Positions 55,179 through 64,000 of a stretch of DNA of 64,000 nucleotides are shown here, in pieces (within the stretch, counting starts at the first letter, position 1; each line of letters starts with the position of its first letter). The stretch lies in the NCBI RefSeq assembly GCF_900142775.1, contig NZ_FRCC01000001.1:310001-374000 (forward strand). The letters run 5' to 3'. Below the pieces are notes generated by a model, which ran no database searches, was not told the DNA's origin, and saw only the letters and a program-made list of their open reading frames with translations. Made by a program: the position numbers and the translations under genes. This DNA is from Flavobacterium flevense (GTDB lineage Bacteria; Bacteroidota; Bacteroidia; Flavobacteriales; Flavobacteriaceae).

Positions 55179-55565
55179 TTGCAAATGTTAAAAAAAGGAT
55201 CCAAACTAAATAGTATTTTAACAGGAACTTGTCCGAAATGCCAAAATGAAAGCATGTATGTGGACAAAAATCCGTTAAATCTGGCTAATGTTTTAAAAAT
55301 GAATGTGAAATGCTCGCATTGTGGTCTGACCTATCAAATTGAACCTTCTTTTTTTTATGGTGCCATGTATGTGAGTTACGGACTAAATGTAGCTATCGGA
55401 ATCGCTGCTTTTATTGTTTCCTATTTGTTTTTTGACTCTTCACTTAAAACGGCTTTTATTGCAATAATAGCAACGCTAATTGTTACATTTCCATTTGTAC
55501 TCCGATGGTCGAGGAATATTTACATCAATATGTTTGTGCATTACGACCCGAATTTTAAAGCCTGA
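55179..55565 (+). CDS. DUF983 family zinc-ribbon membrane protein
   Basis: 128 residues. Two CxxC pairs (TCPKCQNE and CSHCGL) form a zinc ribbon in the N-terminal third, then PSFFYGAMYVSYGLNV and two membrane helices. This is the DUF983 pattern, common in Bacteroidota and of unknown function. It is divergent from the ABC-F gene and convergent with the FAD oxidoreductase. Confidence 0.85.
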   Translation: MQMLKKGSKLNSILTGTCPKCQNESMYVDKNPLNLANVLKMNVKCSHCGLTYQIEPSFFYGAMYVSYGLNVAIGIAAFIVSYLFFDSSLKTAFIAIIATLIVTFPFVLRWSRNIYINMFVHYDPNFKA

Positions 55566-55600
55566 AACGCAAATACATCATCAATTCCAAAAATAAAAAA

Positions 55601-55696
55601 GCTACGAATTCCACGAATCTGACAAAGGCAGATAAAAATTGGTGTAATTCTTTTTAAGAGTTATTACTATTTGTGCTAATTAGTGTAATTTGTGGC
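55601..55696. repeat. Dispersed repeat, GCCACAAATT type
   Basis: The left end GCTACGAATTCCACGAAT and the reverse complement of the right end, GCCACAAATTACACTAATT, are related, so the element has imperfect terminal inverted repeats. The latter also matches 32504-32534. It lies between two convergent genes. Confidence 0.55.
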
Positions 55697-55727
55697 AAAA
55701 ATAACACCCCTCGTTTACCAAGATAAA

Positions 55728-56780
55728 CTATCTTTTATTTTTGGGCTTAAAGCGATCAATATTAATTTCTTTTGGCAAAGGGATCCCACTTTCTATCCAT
55801 TCGAATAATGCTTTTGCCATTGCCGGCCCAAGCATTACGCCTCTTGTTCCTAAGCCGTTTAAAATATGAACTGATTTAGAATTAGCATGTGTTCCCACTA
55901 ATGGTCTTCGATCTTTTACCGTGGGCCTGACACCTGCAAAATGAGATACAATTTCAAACTCACAATTGATAATTTCCCGAATGCGTTCCATCAATTCCTG
56001 TTTTCCTTCTTCGGTAGGCAAATCGGTTTTATCTTTCCAGTTATAAGTCGCACCCACTTTAAAGAATCCATCGCCCAGCGGAAGAATAAATACAGAGGTA
56101 TTGATGATGACATCTAAATCCAGATCAGGAGCTTTGATGATAAAAAGTTCGCCTTTAGTACCATCCAAAGGCAAATTATTAAAGTAAGGATTAGCATGCA
56201 TCCCAAAACCTTCAGCAAAAATGATATGCCTTGCTTCTATATTTTTATAACGGATACTATCTAATAAAACTTCCAGAGCTTCATAATCAAATGAATCCTG
56301 AAGTAAAAGATTTTCCTGTAGCAGGTATTTTTTATAATTTTCTAATAAAGAAGCCGTGTCTACATAGCCCGTATGCAGTACTTCTCCATAATTAAAAGGT
56401 GAATCAATTCCGCCGTATTTCTTTGTAACAATGGAAGTAGATAAAAACGGAGATAAAGCAGGTTTATCTGAAGCGGCGAACCAATTATTCTGTTCTTCGA
56501 CAGAAAAGAATTTACGCAGAATAGGTTTTTTAAAATCTACTTTAACCGAAACTTTTTGTTCTAAATCAGCATAAAACTGATTCATTAAAAGCAATTGTTC
56601 CTGTGCCTGCCATACTTCACTAAAACGCTTTAAAATAACCGGATTATATAATCCTCCGGCAATTTTTGATGAATTTTGAGAATCATTATCCACTACCAAA
56701 ATACTTTTAGCATTTGCTAACGCCATTTCAGAAAATGAAATTCCGGCTAATCCACATCCTACAATTAAATAATCAATCAT
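55728..56780 (-). CDS. FAD-dependent oxidoreductase (DAO family)
   Basis: 350 residues. The N-terminal dinucleotide site is YLIVGCGLAGISFSEMAL with an acidic VVDND strand end. A later ADP/FAD-contact segment is FAGVRPTVKDRRPLVGT, and the C-terminal NGLGTRGVMLGPAMAKALFE closes the flavin site. It belongs to the glycine/D-amino-acid oxidase-like group; tRNA-modifying MnmC-like or amine oxidases are relatives. The substrate is unknown. It lies downstream of a strong terminator that isolates it from gldN. Confidence 0.85.
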   Translation of the reverse strand: MIDYLIVGCGLAGISFSEMALANAKSILVVDNDSQNSSKIAGGLYNPVILKRFSEVWQAQEQLLLMNQFYADLEQKVSVKVDFKKPILRKFFSVEEQNNWFAASDKPALSPFLSTSIVTKKYGGIDSPFNYGEVLHTGYVDTASLLENYKKYLLQENLLLQDSFDYEALEVLLDSIRYKNIEARHIIFAEGFGMHANPYFNNLPLDGTKGELFIIKAPDLDLDVIINTSVFILPLGDGFFKVGATYNWKDKTDLPTEEGKQELMERIREIINCEFEIVSHFAGVRPTVKDRRPLVGTHANSKSVHILNGLGTRGVMLGPAMAKALFEWIESGIPLPKEINIDRFKPKNKR

Positions 56781-56814
56781 ACTTTTTAAATAAAGTGCAA
56801 AAATACAGAAAACA

Positions 56815-56844
56815 AAAAACTCTTACCATCAGGTAAGAGTTTTT
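56815..56844 (-). terminator. Intrinsic terminator of the gldKLMN operon
   Basis: A 13-bp perfect stem (AAAAACTCTTACC with GGTAAGAGTTTTT) has a 4-nt loop, 18 bp beyond the gldN stop. It is followed by a T-run on the minus strand. Confidence 0.9.
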
Positions 56845-56862
56845 GTAAAAATATCATCGAAA

Positions 56863-57756
56863 TTAATAATTCCACATATCCGATTCAAAATCGCGGATTT
56901 TCTCTTTCACACGTTCCGCTTCGAGTAATTGGTTTTGAGCATTGTCTTTCATATACTCTTTAATTTCTCTATCGCCATACACATTTTCTTCTTTATAAAT
57001 GACGCTGTTAAAACGCCTTGAATTTAATATTTGGTCAAAAGAAATAGGCATAGCCGAGTTTTTATTATTAAAAGCTTTAGCTTCATGCAAAACCTCTCTT
57101 GCATCAGGATAAAAAATCCAGAACAATTCAATATAATCCTTTTCGTCACTATTCATCGTGTACACATCTGGTGTAACAGGGCAAATAGCAAGCAAACGAT
57201 ATTTCAGTTCGCTTTGACGTTTATCAAAATACCAGAATCCTTTGATTTTGTATTGGGTTACATCCTGAGCCGTTAAATCAGATCTTAAAACATATTCTTC
57301 AGAAACAGTCTGACCTGCATTTATTTGTTCTCTACCGGCATCAGTAGTATCAATTCTGCTCAGGGAAGCCTGAATATCTTTATACGTTTTCTTAGTATTG
57401 AAATAACTATCTGAGTAAACTTCTGAAATTTCTCCGCTTTTTATCGCTCTTGTCAAAACATCATAAAGAGAACGTCTGTCCGAACCAATATTAGCAGTAT
57501 CAACAGGGAAATAAAGTGGAAAATTAATCTTTTCACTTAAATCAATAATTTCCCATACCATTTTACCCATCAATACATCTCTATCATGAACATAACCATA
57601 AGCCAGAGGCTTATCGTTATCTGAAATAAGTTGTGCAGGAGTCTTAAGACCAATTTCCTCCGGAATCTTAGCGTTCAGCAAATTAGACTGAGCATAAGAA
57701 GCTATTCCTCCCAACAAAGAGATTGCAATTATCAAAAAATTTCTCATATTCATCAT
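56863..57756 (-). CDS. gldN: Gliding motility / type IX secretion protein GldN
   Basis: 297 residues with a signal peptide (FLIIAISLLGGIASYAQS). It has typical GldN/PorN content: DRDVLMGKMVWEIIDLSEKINFPLYFP and IELFWIFYPDAREVLHEAKAFN. It forms the periplasmic ring with GldK of the type IX secretion system. It is last in gldK-gldL-gldM-gldN, 46 bp after gldM. A second start three codons in (57747) is possible. Confidence 0.93.
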   Translation of the reverse strand: MMNMRNFLIIAISLLGGIASYAQSNLLNAKIPEEIGLKTPAQLISDNDKPLAYGYVHDRDVLMGKMVWEIIDLSEKINFPLYFPVDTANIGSDRRSLYDVLTRAIKSGEISEVYSDSYFNTKKTYKDIQASLSRIDTTDAGREQINAGQTVSEEYVLRSDLTAQDVTQYKIKGFWYFDKRQSELKYRLLAICPVTPDVYTMNSDEKDYIELFWIFYPDAREVLHEAKAFNNKNSAMPISFDQILNSRRFNSVIYKEENVYGDREIKEYMKDNAQNQLLEAERVKEKIRDFESDMWNY

Positions 57757-57801
57757 AGTGTCATTAATAAGAATTGACGCGTACCGCTATGGGTAAAACG
57801 T

Positions 57802-59337
57802 TTATTGAATTTCAAAAATAACCGGAGCTGTTCTTGGCAATAAATAACTGCCTGCTCCTACTAATTTTGTTTTTATTTCAGAAATAGTAACCTGATCACC
57901 TCTACCTGCTTTAGAAAGAGCTGCTTTACACTGTGCATTTAATCTGTTACCCTGAACAACCACTGTAGGCTGACCGGTAATTTTTAAATTAAATCCAACA
58001 ACATTTAAATTAACGTCAAAATCAAAATCTTCTAATTTAGCTCCAATTGTAGCAATTTCAAGATTAGATTTAGGTCCTTTAACCACACCTGTTTCTCCTC
58101 TGATTGTACCTGTTGGCCCAGGAATTCCTTTGATTCTGAATACTTTTCTGTCTGAAGCCACTTTACCATCGGCCATTTTTCCGGAAACATTAATTACTAC
58201 TTCATTTCCTCCTTGCGGATTCATCACGTATTTTCCGTTTCCGACTTTAGATAATCCCGGAGCTGAAGCATTCACATTATTGTCAGCAATACCTGCAAAT
58301 GAGATAGAAATAGGGTTTGAAACTCCTCTGTATACTACATTCATTTTATCAGCAGAAATAGTAGCTGAATTAGGTCTTGGAACTACAACATATTTTCCGG
58401 AAAATTTTAACGGAATTGTTTTTCCATCTTCTGTAAAGGTAAACTGCCCACCAATTGTTTGTTCTCCAACACCACCTGCTGTTAAAGAGATTACTGCTTG
58501 TCCATTTACAATTTTTCCAGGTCCGGAAAAACCTGTTGGTTTCGTATTTTCGTCATAACGTCCCAAAACTACTTTTCCAGTAACTGCTTCTCCCTGAAAA
58601 TAAGCATTTTTATCTAAAACCACAATTGCCTGATAATTACTGTAAGAAGCCGCTGCAACTGCCGCTTTTCCTAAAGCTGCGCTATACACATCAGATTCTG
58701 CTTTGTTAATATCATTTTGCCAGGTCGAAAGTTTTGCAACCGTAGCAATAGCTGGAAAATCTTTAAAGTGATACGATAAAAATTTTACAGGAATACCGTC
58801 TTTATTTTTAACATCCGAAAGATCAAACTTACTTTCAATTTCACTTATAATAGCAGCATACTTTTTATCTGCTAAAACAGCTTTCATATCTGCTTTGTAT
58901 TGATTGATGGTCGCTATAATTTCATTACCTTTTTTGCCATAGCCTTCTCCGGTAAACCAATCAGCAATATTATCGCCTTTATCCATTTCTTCATAAGGCA
59001 GTTTTCCGGTTTCAGGATCTACCTCATAACCTTTAGTAGCCTGCTCTTTTAAAGAAGCAATATAATTATAAAAATTATCGGTTATTGTTTTTACTTTGTG
59101 AGCTGTTACGGATGCTGTAGCAAATTCTCCTTTGGCCTCAGCTGCTTTAGCATCCAGAGCACCTAACATTTGCTCGTTTGTTAGTTTAGAATTAGTATTT
59201 GAACTTTCAAATTTTTCGTTCATTAATCCAAAACCTGATATAACTTCTTTTGAAACATTCATTGCCAACATAGCGATGAAAACCAAATACATCAGGTTAA
59301 TCATCTTCTGTCTAGGGGTTAGTTTTCCTCCTGCCAT
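57802..59337 (-). CDS. gldM: Gliding motility / type IX secretion protein GldM
   Basis: 511 residues. The N-terminus KLTPRQKMINLMYLVFIAML contains the single membrane helix, preceded by a short cytosolic tail. The large periplasmic part has helical then beta-rich domains (PRPNSATISADKMNVVYRG, LRGETGVVKGPK-like repeats). GldM spans the periplasm and, with GldL, forms the proton-driven motor of gliding and type IX secretion. It lies 56 bp after gldL. Confidence 0.95.
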   Translation of the reverse strand: MAGGKLTPRQKMINLMYLVFIAMLAMNVSKEVISGFGLMNEKFESSNTNSKLTNEQMLGALDAKAAEAKGEFATASVTAHKVKTITDNFYNYIASLKEQATKGYEVDPETGKLPYEEMDKGDNIADWFTGEGYGKKGNEIIATINQYKADMKAVLADKKYAAIISEIESKFDLSDVKNKDGIPVKFLSYHFKDFPAIATVAKLSTWQNDINKAESDVYSAALGKAAVAAASYSNYQAIVVLDKNAYFQGEAVTGKVVLGRYDENTKPTGFSGPGKIVNGQAVISLTAGGVGEQTIGGQFTFTEDGKTIPLKFSGKYVVVPRPNSATISADKMNVVYRGVSNPISISFAGIADNNVNASAPGLSKVGNGKYVMNPQGGNEVVINVSGKMADGKVASDRKVFRIKGIPGPTGTIRGETGVVKGPKSNLEIATIGAKLEDFDFDVNLNVVGFNLKITGQPTVVVQGNRLNAQCKAALSKAGRGDQVTISEIKTKLVGAGSYLLPRTAPVIFEIQ

Positions 59338-59393
59338 ATTTTCTAAATAATTAGTTTAGTAATTTTTTTCAATATCTATTTTCTGACTAATTA

Positions 59394-60044
59394 TTATCCT
59401 TTATTGTTCATTGCAGAAAGCATACCTCCATAAACATTGTTCAATGAAGAAATGTTAGCTGTCATCGATTGCATTTGTTCTTTTAATTTAGATGCATTTT
59501 CAGCAATTTCTTTATTAGCCTCTGCATTTCGGGATGCGCTTTCTAATTGTACTTTGTACAAACTATTTAAAGCTTCCATTTGGGCAGCAGCCATAGACAA
59601 TTCATCACTGTATTTTTTTGTAGCAGCAATTCCGTCAGCAGCAGGAGCAATTCCTTTAGCAGCAGATTCGAAATTTTTGATGCTATTACCTAAACTTGCC
59701 ATTAATTCTCCGTCAATTTTAGCATCTTTTAGTAAGTTATCTAATTTTTGAGATAATAAACCCTGAGCTTCTGATGGGGATTCTGTTTTTTGTCTTTTGT
59801 TAGCATTAGGTGTTCCGTTAGCTAATTCCGGATAAACTAAAGTCCAGTCCAATTCATTATCAACGGGTTCGAAAGCAGAAAGAGCAAAAATAAATGCCTC
59901 TGTTAATAATCCGATAGAAAGCATTAACGTACCTGTTAATGGTCCGATTTCAAAATGCGTAATTTTAAAAAGAGCTCCAACAATTACAACTGCTGCTCCC
60001 ATTCCGTAAGCAAAATTCATTGCTTTTTTACCTAATAATGCCAT
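59394..60044 (-). CDS. gldL: Gliding motility / type IX secretion protein GldL
   Basis: 216 residues. Two N-terminal membrane helices (NFAYGMGAAVVIVGALFKI and TLMLSIGLLTEAFIFALSAF) include the conserved Glu in the second helix (LTEAFIF) implicated in proton passage. A cytosolic coiled coil follows. It is the inner-membrane motor component partnering GldM. It lies 63 bp after gldK. Confidence 0.95.
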   Translation of the reverse strand: MALLGKKAMNFAYGMGAAVVIVGALFKITHFEIGPLTGTLMLSIGLLTEAFIFALSAFEPVDNELDWTLVYPELANGTPNANKRQKTESPSEAQGLLSQKLDNLLKDAKIDGELMASLGNSIKNFESAAKGIAPAADGIAATKKYSDELSMAAAQMEALNSLYKVQLESASRNAEANKEIAENASKLKEQMQSMTANISSLNNVYGGMLSAMNNKG

Positions 60045-60107
60045 AATCTTAAGTTTTTTTTAGTTAGTGTAGGTGTTATTTATTAATAAATTAAAGGGGT
60101 AATAAAA

Positions 60108-61517
60108 TTATCTGGTTTTTCCTGCTCCGCCACCATTAGCTGTAGTTTGCACACCCATATAATCCTGAACTGTTCTAAAGCCAATAAAACTTCTGGCTGA
60201 ATCAGCATATTCAAAATCTCTGGTACCTACCTGTAGGAAATAAGCAACATCTTTCCACGAACCTCCACGGACAACTTTTCGTTTATTAGAAGCATCTAAA
60301 ACATTTGGATTCATAGTAGATACATATTCGTAGGCATTTGGATCATAAGAAGAATCCGTCCATTCCGATACGTTACCTGCCATGTTATAAAGATTATAGC
60401 CATTAGGCTCATAGGATTTAGCTTCGACAGTGTACAAAGCCTGATCAGCAGCATAATCTCCTCTGTTAGGCTTAAAGTTAGCTAAGAAACAACCTCTGTC
60501 ATTTTTAGTATAAGGACCTCCCCAAGGATAGGTAGCAGATTCTAAACCACCTCTGGCGGCATATTCCCACTCCGCCTCAGTAGGTAATCTAAAAGAATTA
60601 ATCAGGTCGCGACCACTCTTTTTAGATTTAATATAAGTATTTTTATTTAAGGTTCTCCAGGCACAAAAAGCTTTAGCCTGTGTCCATTTTACTCCTACTA
60701 CCGGATAATCTCCATAAGCTTTATGCCAGAAATAATCATTATGCATGGGTTCATTATACGAATAAGCAAAATCTTTGATCCAAACCGTAGTATCCGGATA
60801 TACTTTCACCTCCTCGTTTCTGATGAAATCTTTTCTTTTACCTACTTTAGCTTTGGCTGCAGCCTGAATATCCATCCATGAATAGCGGAATTTCAATTTA
60901 TCAACATCTATGGTACGTAAACCGTTGTAAGATTCCTCAATAGGAATATACATGGAATCCATTACCTCTACATAATACTCATCAGGATATAATTTAGGAT
61001 CCTTAATAAGCTTAATATTCTTATTTAGTTTTCTTCCGGCATACGGATCTTCATCAGTACCTACACTATAATAATTATCATACATGTATTTATCATAAGC
61101 CGTCATTTTTTCAGGATCAGCATCATTAAATGCAAAGTCACCAATACTCCCCGCTTTTTTTCCTTTTCCATCACCCGGCTTAGCACCAGTATCATCGGCT
61201 AAAATAGCTAACTTCATTCGTATCGTAGAATCTTTAACCCATTCTACAAACTGACGGTATTCACTGTTAGTAATTTCGGTTTCATCCATATAAAAGGAAC
61301 GAACAGTTACAGTTTTTGTCTGAGCATCCTGAACACCGGCTAAATCTTCATCAGATTTACCCATAATGTAGGCTCCACCAGGTACCAAAGCCATACCGTA
61401 AGGTTTCTCCGGATGCCATTTTGCACCTTTAACACCGACTAATTCTCCTTTATCACTAGATTTACCACAGCTTACTAAAAGTGACAAAATTGCCATAAAC
61501 GCAATGAACTTCTTCAT
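60108..61517 (-). CDS. gldK: Gliding motility / type IX secretion lipoprotein GldK
   Basis: 469 residues. The lipoprotein signal is FMAILSLLVSCGKSS. The rest is a formylglycine-generating-enzyme-like fold: VPGGAYIMGKSDEDLAG, YPVVGVKWTQAKAFCAWR, RLPTEAEWEYAARGG, NVSEWTDSSYDPN and VRGGSWKD. In type IX secretion it is structural, forming the outer-membrane-associated ring with GldN. It heads the operon; a -7 element TACTTTTG lies about 100 bp upstream. Confidence 0.95.
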   Translation of the reverse strand: MKKFIAFMAILSLLVSCGKSSDKGELVGVKGAKWHPEKPYGMALVPGGAYIMGKSDEDLAGVQDAQTKTVTVRSFYMDETEITNSEYRQFVEWVKDSTIRMKLAILADDTGAKPGDGKGKKAGSIGDFAFNDADPEKMTAYDKYMYDNYYSVGTDEDPYAGRKLNKNIKLIKDPKLYPDEYYVEVMDSMYIPIEESYNGLRTIDVDKLKFRYSWMDIQAAAKAKVGKRKDFIRNEEVKVYPDTTVWIKDFAYSYNEPMHNDYFWHKAYGDYPVVGVKWTQAKAFCAWRTLNKNTYIKSKKSGRDLINSFRLPTEAEWEYAARGGLESATYPWGGPYTKNDRGCFLANFKPNRGDYAADQALYTVEAKSYEPNGYNLYNMAGNVSEWTDSSYDPNAYEYVSTMNPNVLDASNKRKVVRGGSWKDVAYFLQVGTRDFEYADSARSFIGFRTVQDYMGVQTTANGGGAGKTR

Positions 61518-61615
61518 ATAAATTCGGGTTATATATTCTTTATTTTTTAAGTGTGTAAACGTATTTATTATTTATTAATAAAACAATATTTTTTTTCTAT
61601 AATTAAATTCTTAAC

Positions 61616-61623
61616 CAAAAGTA
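61616..61623 (-). promoter_or_regulatory. -7 promoter element of gldK
   Basis: On the minus strand TACTTTTG is a full match to TAnnTTTG, about 100 bp before the gldK start in the 247-bp gap to the arginase-fold gene. A matching TTTG at the usual distance is not evident. Confidence 0.5.
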
Positions 61624-61764
61624 AAGTTAAATAAATTATAAAAAAAATATTTTATCGACAAAATGCAAAAAAATACGATTAAAAACACATTTATCCGATA
61701 AACCGTAGTTTTTTATTTTCCATAAATTGAACAAAAGATACTTTTTACAGCTTCTGAAACTTTT

Positions 61765-62916
61765 TTAAAGCACATTCTTTCTTTGTGCTTTCCACCATCT
61801 TTCCGGCAATTCCTGATTACAAGCCCCTAAATATTCTTCATAGGAACAAGGTAATAACGTATTTCGTTTTAATTTATTATTCCCATTAGTAATAAAAGGA
61901 ATTTCTATCCACCAACGATCTGTTTTATCACTTTTATAGAAAACTAAAGTCTCTTCCTCAATGGGTACACTATATTTTATATAATTTTCTCTGCTGCCAA
62001 AAGGATACTCATTAGAACGATAATGAAATCCTTCAATAAAATACCAGATGATTTGCGTAATTAAGATAGCTTCCTGATGTGAATGATGATGGTTAAACAC
62101 TCCAAACATCGAAACTTTATCACTTATTCCGGCATATCTTGCTAATGCACAAATTTCTTTTCCATTGAAACCGTTGGGTGCAAAAGAAACAAAATTTCCA
62201 GAATCGGCAGATTTTACCGCATTCAGATCTAAACTTACGATATCAGCGTCTCTAAAAACAGGTTCTGCGATAGCAATATTATTTGAAACTTCACCCAGAC
62301 GATAGGCATCAAAAAATAATTTTTCGATTAAATCAATTTCTTCCTGAGAGTTATAATAGGTTTGGTAACCAATATTACAGAAATTGAACAAATTATTGGG
62401 TTCGTCAATAATCATTTGGGACAAATAAGAATTCGCAGACATTAGCTCCTCTTCTTTACCAAAATCAAATTTACTATCAATAGCCACCAGATTGACCATT
62501 TGCTCTAATTCATCATAAGCACGGTACATGCTGTATGTTAAATCCTGCGAACCACCAATAATAACGGGTATAATTTTTCTTTTAATCAAATCAGAGGCTA
62601 CTTTGCGTAAAGCAAAATAAGTATCTTCTTTAGAATTTCCAGGCAAAATATCGCCTAAATCAGCAATAACAGCATCCCAATTGCCCGGGAACATACTATA
62701 CAATTCCTCCCTGAAATCAGATAAGTCTCCGGAATTGTCAGCACTACCACCTCTGTTTTCCGAAACACCTATTAAAGCAATTTTTATTTTATCTAAATCC
62801 GGAAACTCTTCCCGGGTATGAAAAACCACTTTACTTCCCAGTTGCTGAGAACTTAGCGATTTTACCCGTCTTAGTATATGATCATTTATTGGCTCCAGAA
62901 AATCAAATCCCATCAT
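61765..62916 (-). CDS. Arginase/agmatinase-fold protein (formimidoylglutamase-like)
   Basis: 383 residues. Ureohydrolase signs: VIIGGSQDLTYSMYRAY, VNLVAIDSKFDFG, DADIVSLDLNAV and YAGISDKVSMFGVFNHHH. The usual metal motifs GGxHD and DxHxD read GGSQD and DSKFD, so several metal-binding His are replaced and ureohydrolase activity is doubtful. It sits between topA and gldK, an order I recall from other flavobacteria, without a proven role in gliding. Confidence 0.72.
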   Translation of the reverse strand: MMGFDFLEPINDHILRRVKSLSSQQLGSKVVFHTREEFPDLDKIKIALIGVSENRGGSADNSGDLSDFREELYSMFPGNWDAVIADLGDILPGNSKEDTYFALRKVASDLIKRKIIPVIIGGSQDLTYSMYRAYDELEQMVNLVAIDSKFDFGKEEELMSANSYLSQMIIDEPNNLFNFCNIGYQTYYNSQEEIDLIEKLFFDAYRLGEVSNNIAIAEPVFRDADIVSLDLNAVKSADSGNFVSFAPNGFNGKEICALARYAGISDKVSMFGVFNHHHSHQEAILITQIIWYFIEGFHYRSNEYPFGSRENYIKYSVPIEEETLVFYKSDKTDRWWIEIPFITNGNNKLKRNTLLPCSYEEYLGACNQELPERWWKAQRKNVL

Positions 62917-62967
62917 AATAATCTATTCTTAACTTTTTACTTCCTAAGAATAATAAGAAAACTAAGT

Positions 62968-64000
62968 TTATTTCTTTTTAGTAGTCGTTTTTTTGGCAGC
63001 CGGCTTCTTTGCAGCTGCTTTTTTAGCCGGAGCTTTCTTAGCAGGTGCTTTTTCGGCAATTAAAGCCTGCACTTGTTCCAGAGTCATTTTTGAGGCATCA
63101 ACATCTTTACTCAGTTCAATTTTGATTTTTCCTTTCAAAATAACCGAACGTCCCCATCTGGCTTTTTCTACTACAATACCTTCGTCCTCCCAATTGTGGA
63201 TTACCTTATCAATATTTTTTTGTAATTTATCTTCAATCAAAGCTTCAATATCGGCTTGTGATAAATTATCAAAATCGTATTTCTTACTCACATTGATAAA
63301 CATTCCGTTCCATTTGATAAACGGACCAAAACGTCCCACCCCTTTTTGAACAGCTTCGTTTTTATAAGTAGCAATTGGCGCATCAGCTTTTGCCTTTTCG
63401 TCAATTAATTCCTGAGCTCTTTCTATAGAAACATCCAATGGATTTTCTCCTCTTGGCAAAGAAATAAACACACTTCCGTGGCGTACATAAGGACCAAAAC
63501 GACCATTGCTTACCTCTACTTCTTCGTCTTTGTAAATTCCTAAATTCTTAGGCAACAAAAATAAATCTAAGGCTTCTTCGAGTGTAATATTTCCAATGTT
63601 TTGCTCTTTCATCAAGCTGGCAAATTTCTTTTCCTCATCTTCAGCATCCCCAATTTGAGCCATTGGACCAAATTTCCCTAAACGAACCGAAACCGGTTTT
63701 CCTGTTGCCGGATCAGTACCTAAAATTCGTTCTCCGCTTTCTCTGTCAGCATTCTCTTCAACATGCTTTACTGTTGGATGAAACTGATCATAAAACTCTT
63801 GCATCATGGTTGCCCATTCGATATTTCCTTCGGCAATTTCATCAAAATCCTGTTCTACTTTTGCCGTAAAATTATAATCTAAAATATTCCCGAAATTCTT
63901 TACCAGAAAATCAGTAACAATGGTTCCAATGTCTGTTGGCACTAATTTTCCTTTATCAGAACCCGTATTTTCTTTCAGCAACTTCTCGCCTACTTTACCC
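62968..64000 (-). CDS. topA: DNA topoisomerase I, C-terminal part (5' end beyond the window)
   Basis: 344 codons are visible; the reading frame stays open to the right edge, so the start lies outside. The visible part covers the end of the core (KLVPTDIGTIVTDFL, ATMMQEFYDQFHPTVKHVEE) and C-terminal repeat domains with FGPYVRHGSVFISLP and VGRFGPFIKWNGMFINV. It ends in a Lys/Ala-rich tail (KKAPAKKAAAKKPAAKK), common in Bacteroidota and probably DNA-binding. The enzyme relaxes negative supercoils. Confidence 0.95.
   Translation of the reverse strand, partial: GKVGEKLLKENTGSDKGKLVPTDIGTIVTDFLVKNFGNILDYNFTAKVEQDFDEIAEGNIEWATMMQEFYDQFHPTVKHVEENADRESGERILGTDPATGKPVSVRLGKFGPMAQIGDAEDEEKKFASLMKEQNIGNITLEEALDLFLLPKNLGIYKDEEVEVSNGRFGPYVRHGSVFISLPRGENPLDVSIERAQELIDEKAKADAPIATYKNEAVQKGVGRFGPFIKWNGMFINVSKKYDFDNLSQADIEALIEDKLQKNIDKVIHNWEDEGIVVEKARWGRSVILKGKIKIELSKDVDASKMTLEQVQALIAEKAPAKKAPAKKAAAKKPAAKKTTTKKK

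Noticed and set aside
58130..58558. 142-codon open frame opposite gldM
   Set aside because: Antisense shadow of a well-defined gene.
62993..63349. Ala-rich open frame opposite topA
   Set aside because: It is the antisense of the Lys/Ala-rich topA tail and has no independent start signal or family likeness.
1..64000. CRISPR arrays, tRNA or rRNA genes, prophage or complete insertion sequences
   Set aside because: None found on reading; the repeats present are short dispersed palindromes without spacers or transposase genes.

Overview
The window reads as chromosomal DNA of a Flavobacterium-like member of the Bacteroidota. It is AT-rich, its promoters match TAnnTTTG, and it carries SusC/SusD, a hybrid two-component regulator, and the gldK-gldL-gldM-gldN genes of gliding and type IX secretion. 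No tRNA, rRNA, phage, insertion sequence with a transposase, or CRISPR array was seen.

Region 1 (1-13.6 kb) is a uronate island. It holds a secreted GH105 (partial), a GH28 polygalacturonase and a LacI-type regulator. It also holds a complete set to turn galacturonate (UxaC-UxaB-UxaA) and unsaturated uronate (KduI-KduD) into KDG, then pyruvate and glyceraldehyde-3-phosphate (KdgK-KdgA), plus an ExuT-type transporter. A perfect palindrome, TGTAATCGATTACA, sits against the -7 promoter element of GH28, kduI and exuT, and a variant precedes uxaB. This outlines a local LacI regulon.

Region 2 (13.9-41.8 kb, all minus strand) is a polysaccharide-utilisation-type locus. From its promoter it runs SusC, SusD, GH92, an unassigned secreted (alpha/alpha)-type enzyme, a DUF4861-like protein, a divergent GH28, a second GH92, GH43, GH89, an HGSNAT-like membrane acetyltransferase, GH115, a calcineurin-type phosphoesterase lipoprotein and a hybrid two-component regulator.

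Region 3 (42.4-47.8 kb, plus strand) is divergent from susC. It holds myo-inositol oxygenase, a sodium:solute symporter, a NagB/PIG-L fusion and a UxuB-like mannonate oxidoreductase. A composite motif (TTTTTGA, 3 nt, ATTTATCCATT) lies 20 nt upstream of the -7 element of both susC and the inositol oxygenase gene, with a weaker match before the GH92 gene. Regions 2 and 3 are therefore probably one regulon. The combined activities (alpha-mannosidase, alpha-GlcN acetylation plus alpha-GlcNAcase, alpha-glucuronidase, phosphoesterase, inositol oxidation to glucuronate) fit the head group of glycosyl-inositol-phospho lipids such as plant GIPCs. That substrate is my inference and the main hypothesis of this report. 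The glucuronate made would enter region 1 through UxaC.

Region 4 (47.9-56.8 kb) is mostly housekeeping: a leucine-rich-repeat protein, DUF1761, a pterin dehydratase, a FemAB/GNAT-like protein, a lipid kinase beside an App1-type phosphatidate phosphatase, an ABC-F ATPase, DUF983 and an FAD oxidoreductase. Several dispersed palindromic repeats lie between the genes. Region 5 (56.8-64 kb) is gldKLMN, an arginase-fold protein and the 3' part of topA.
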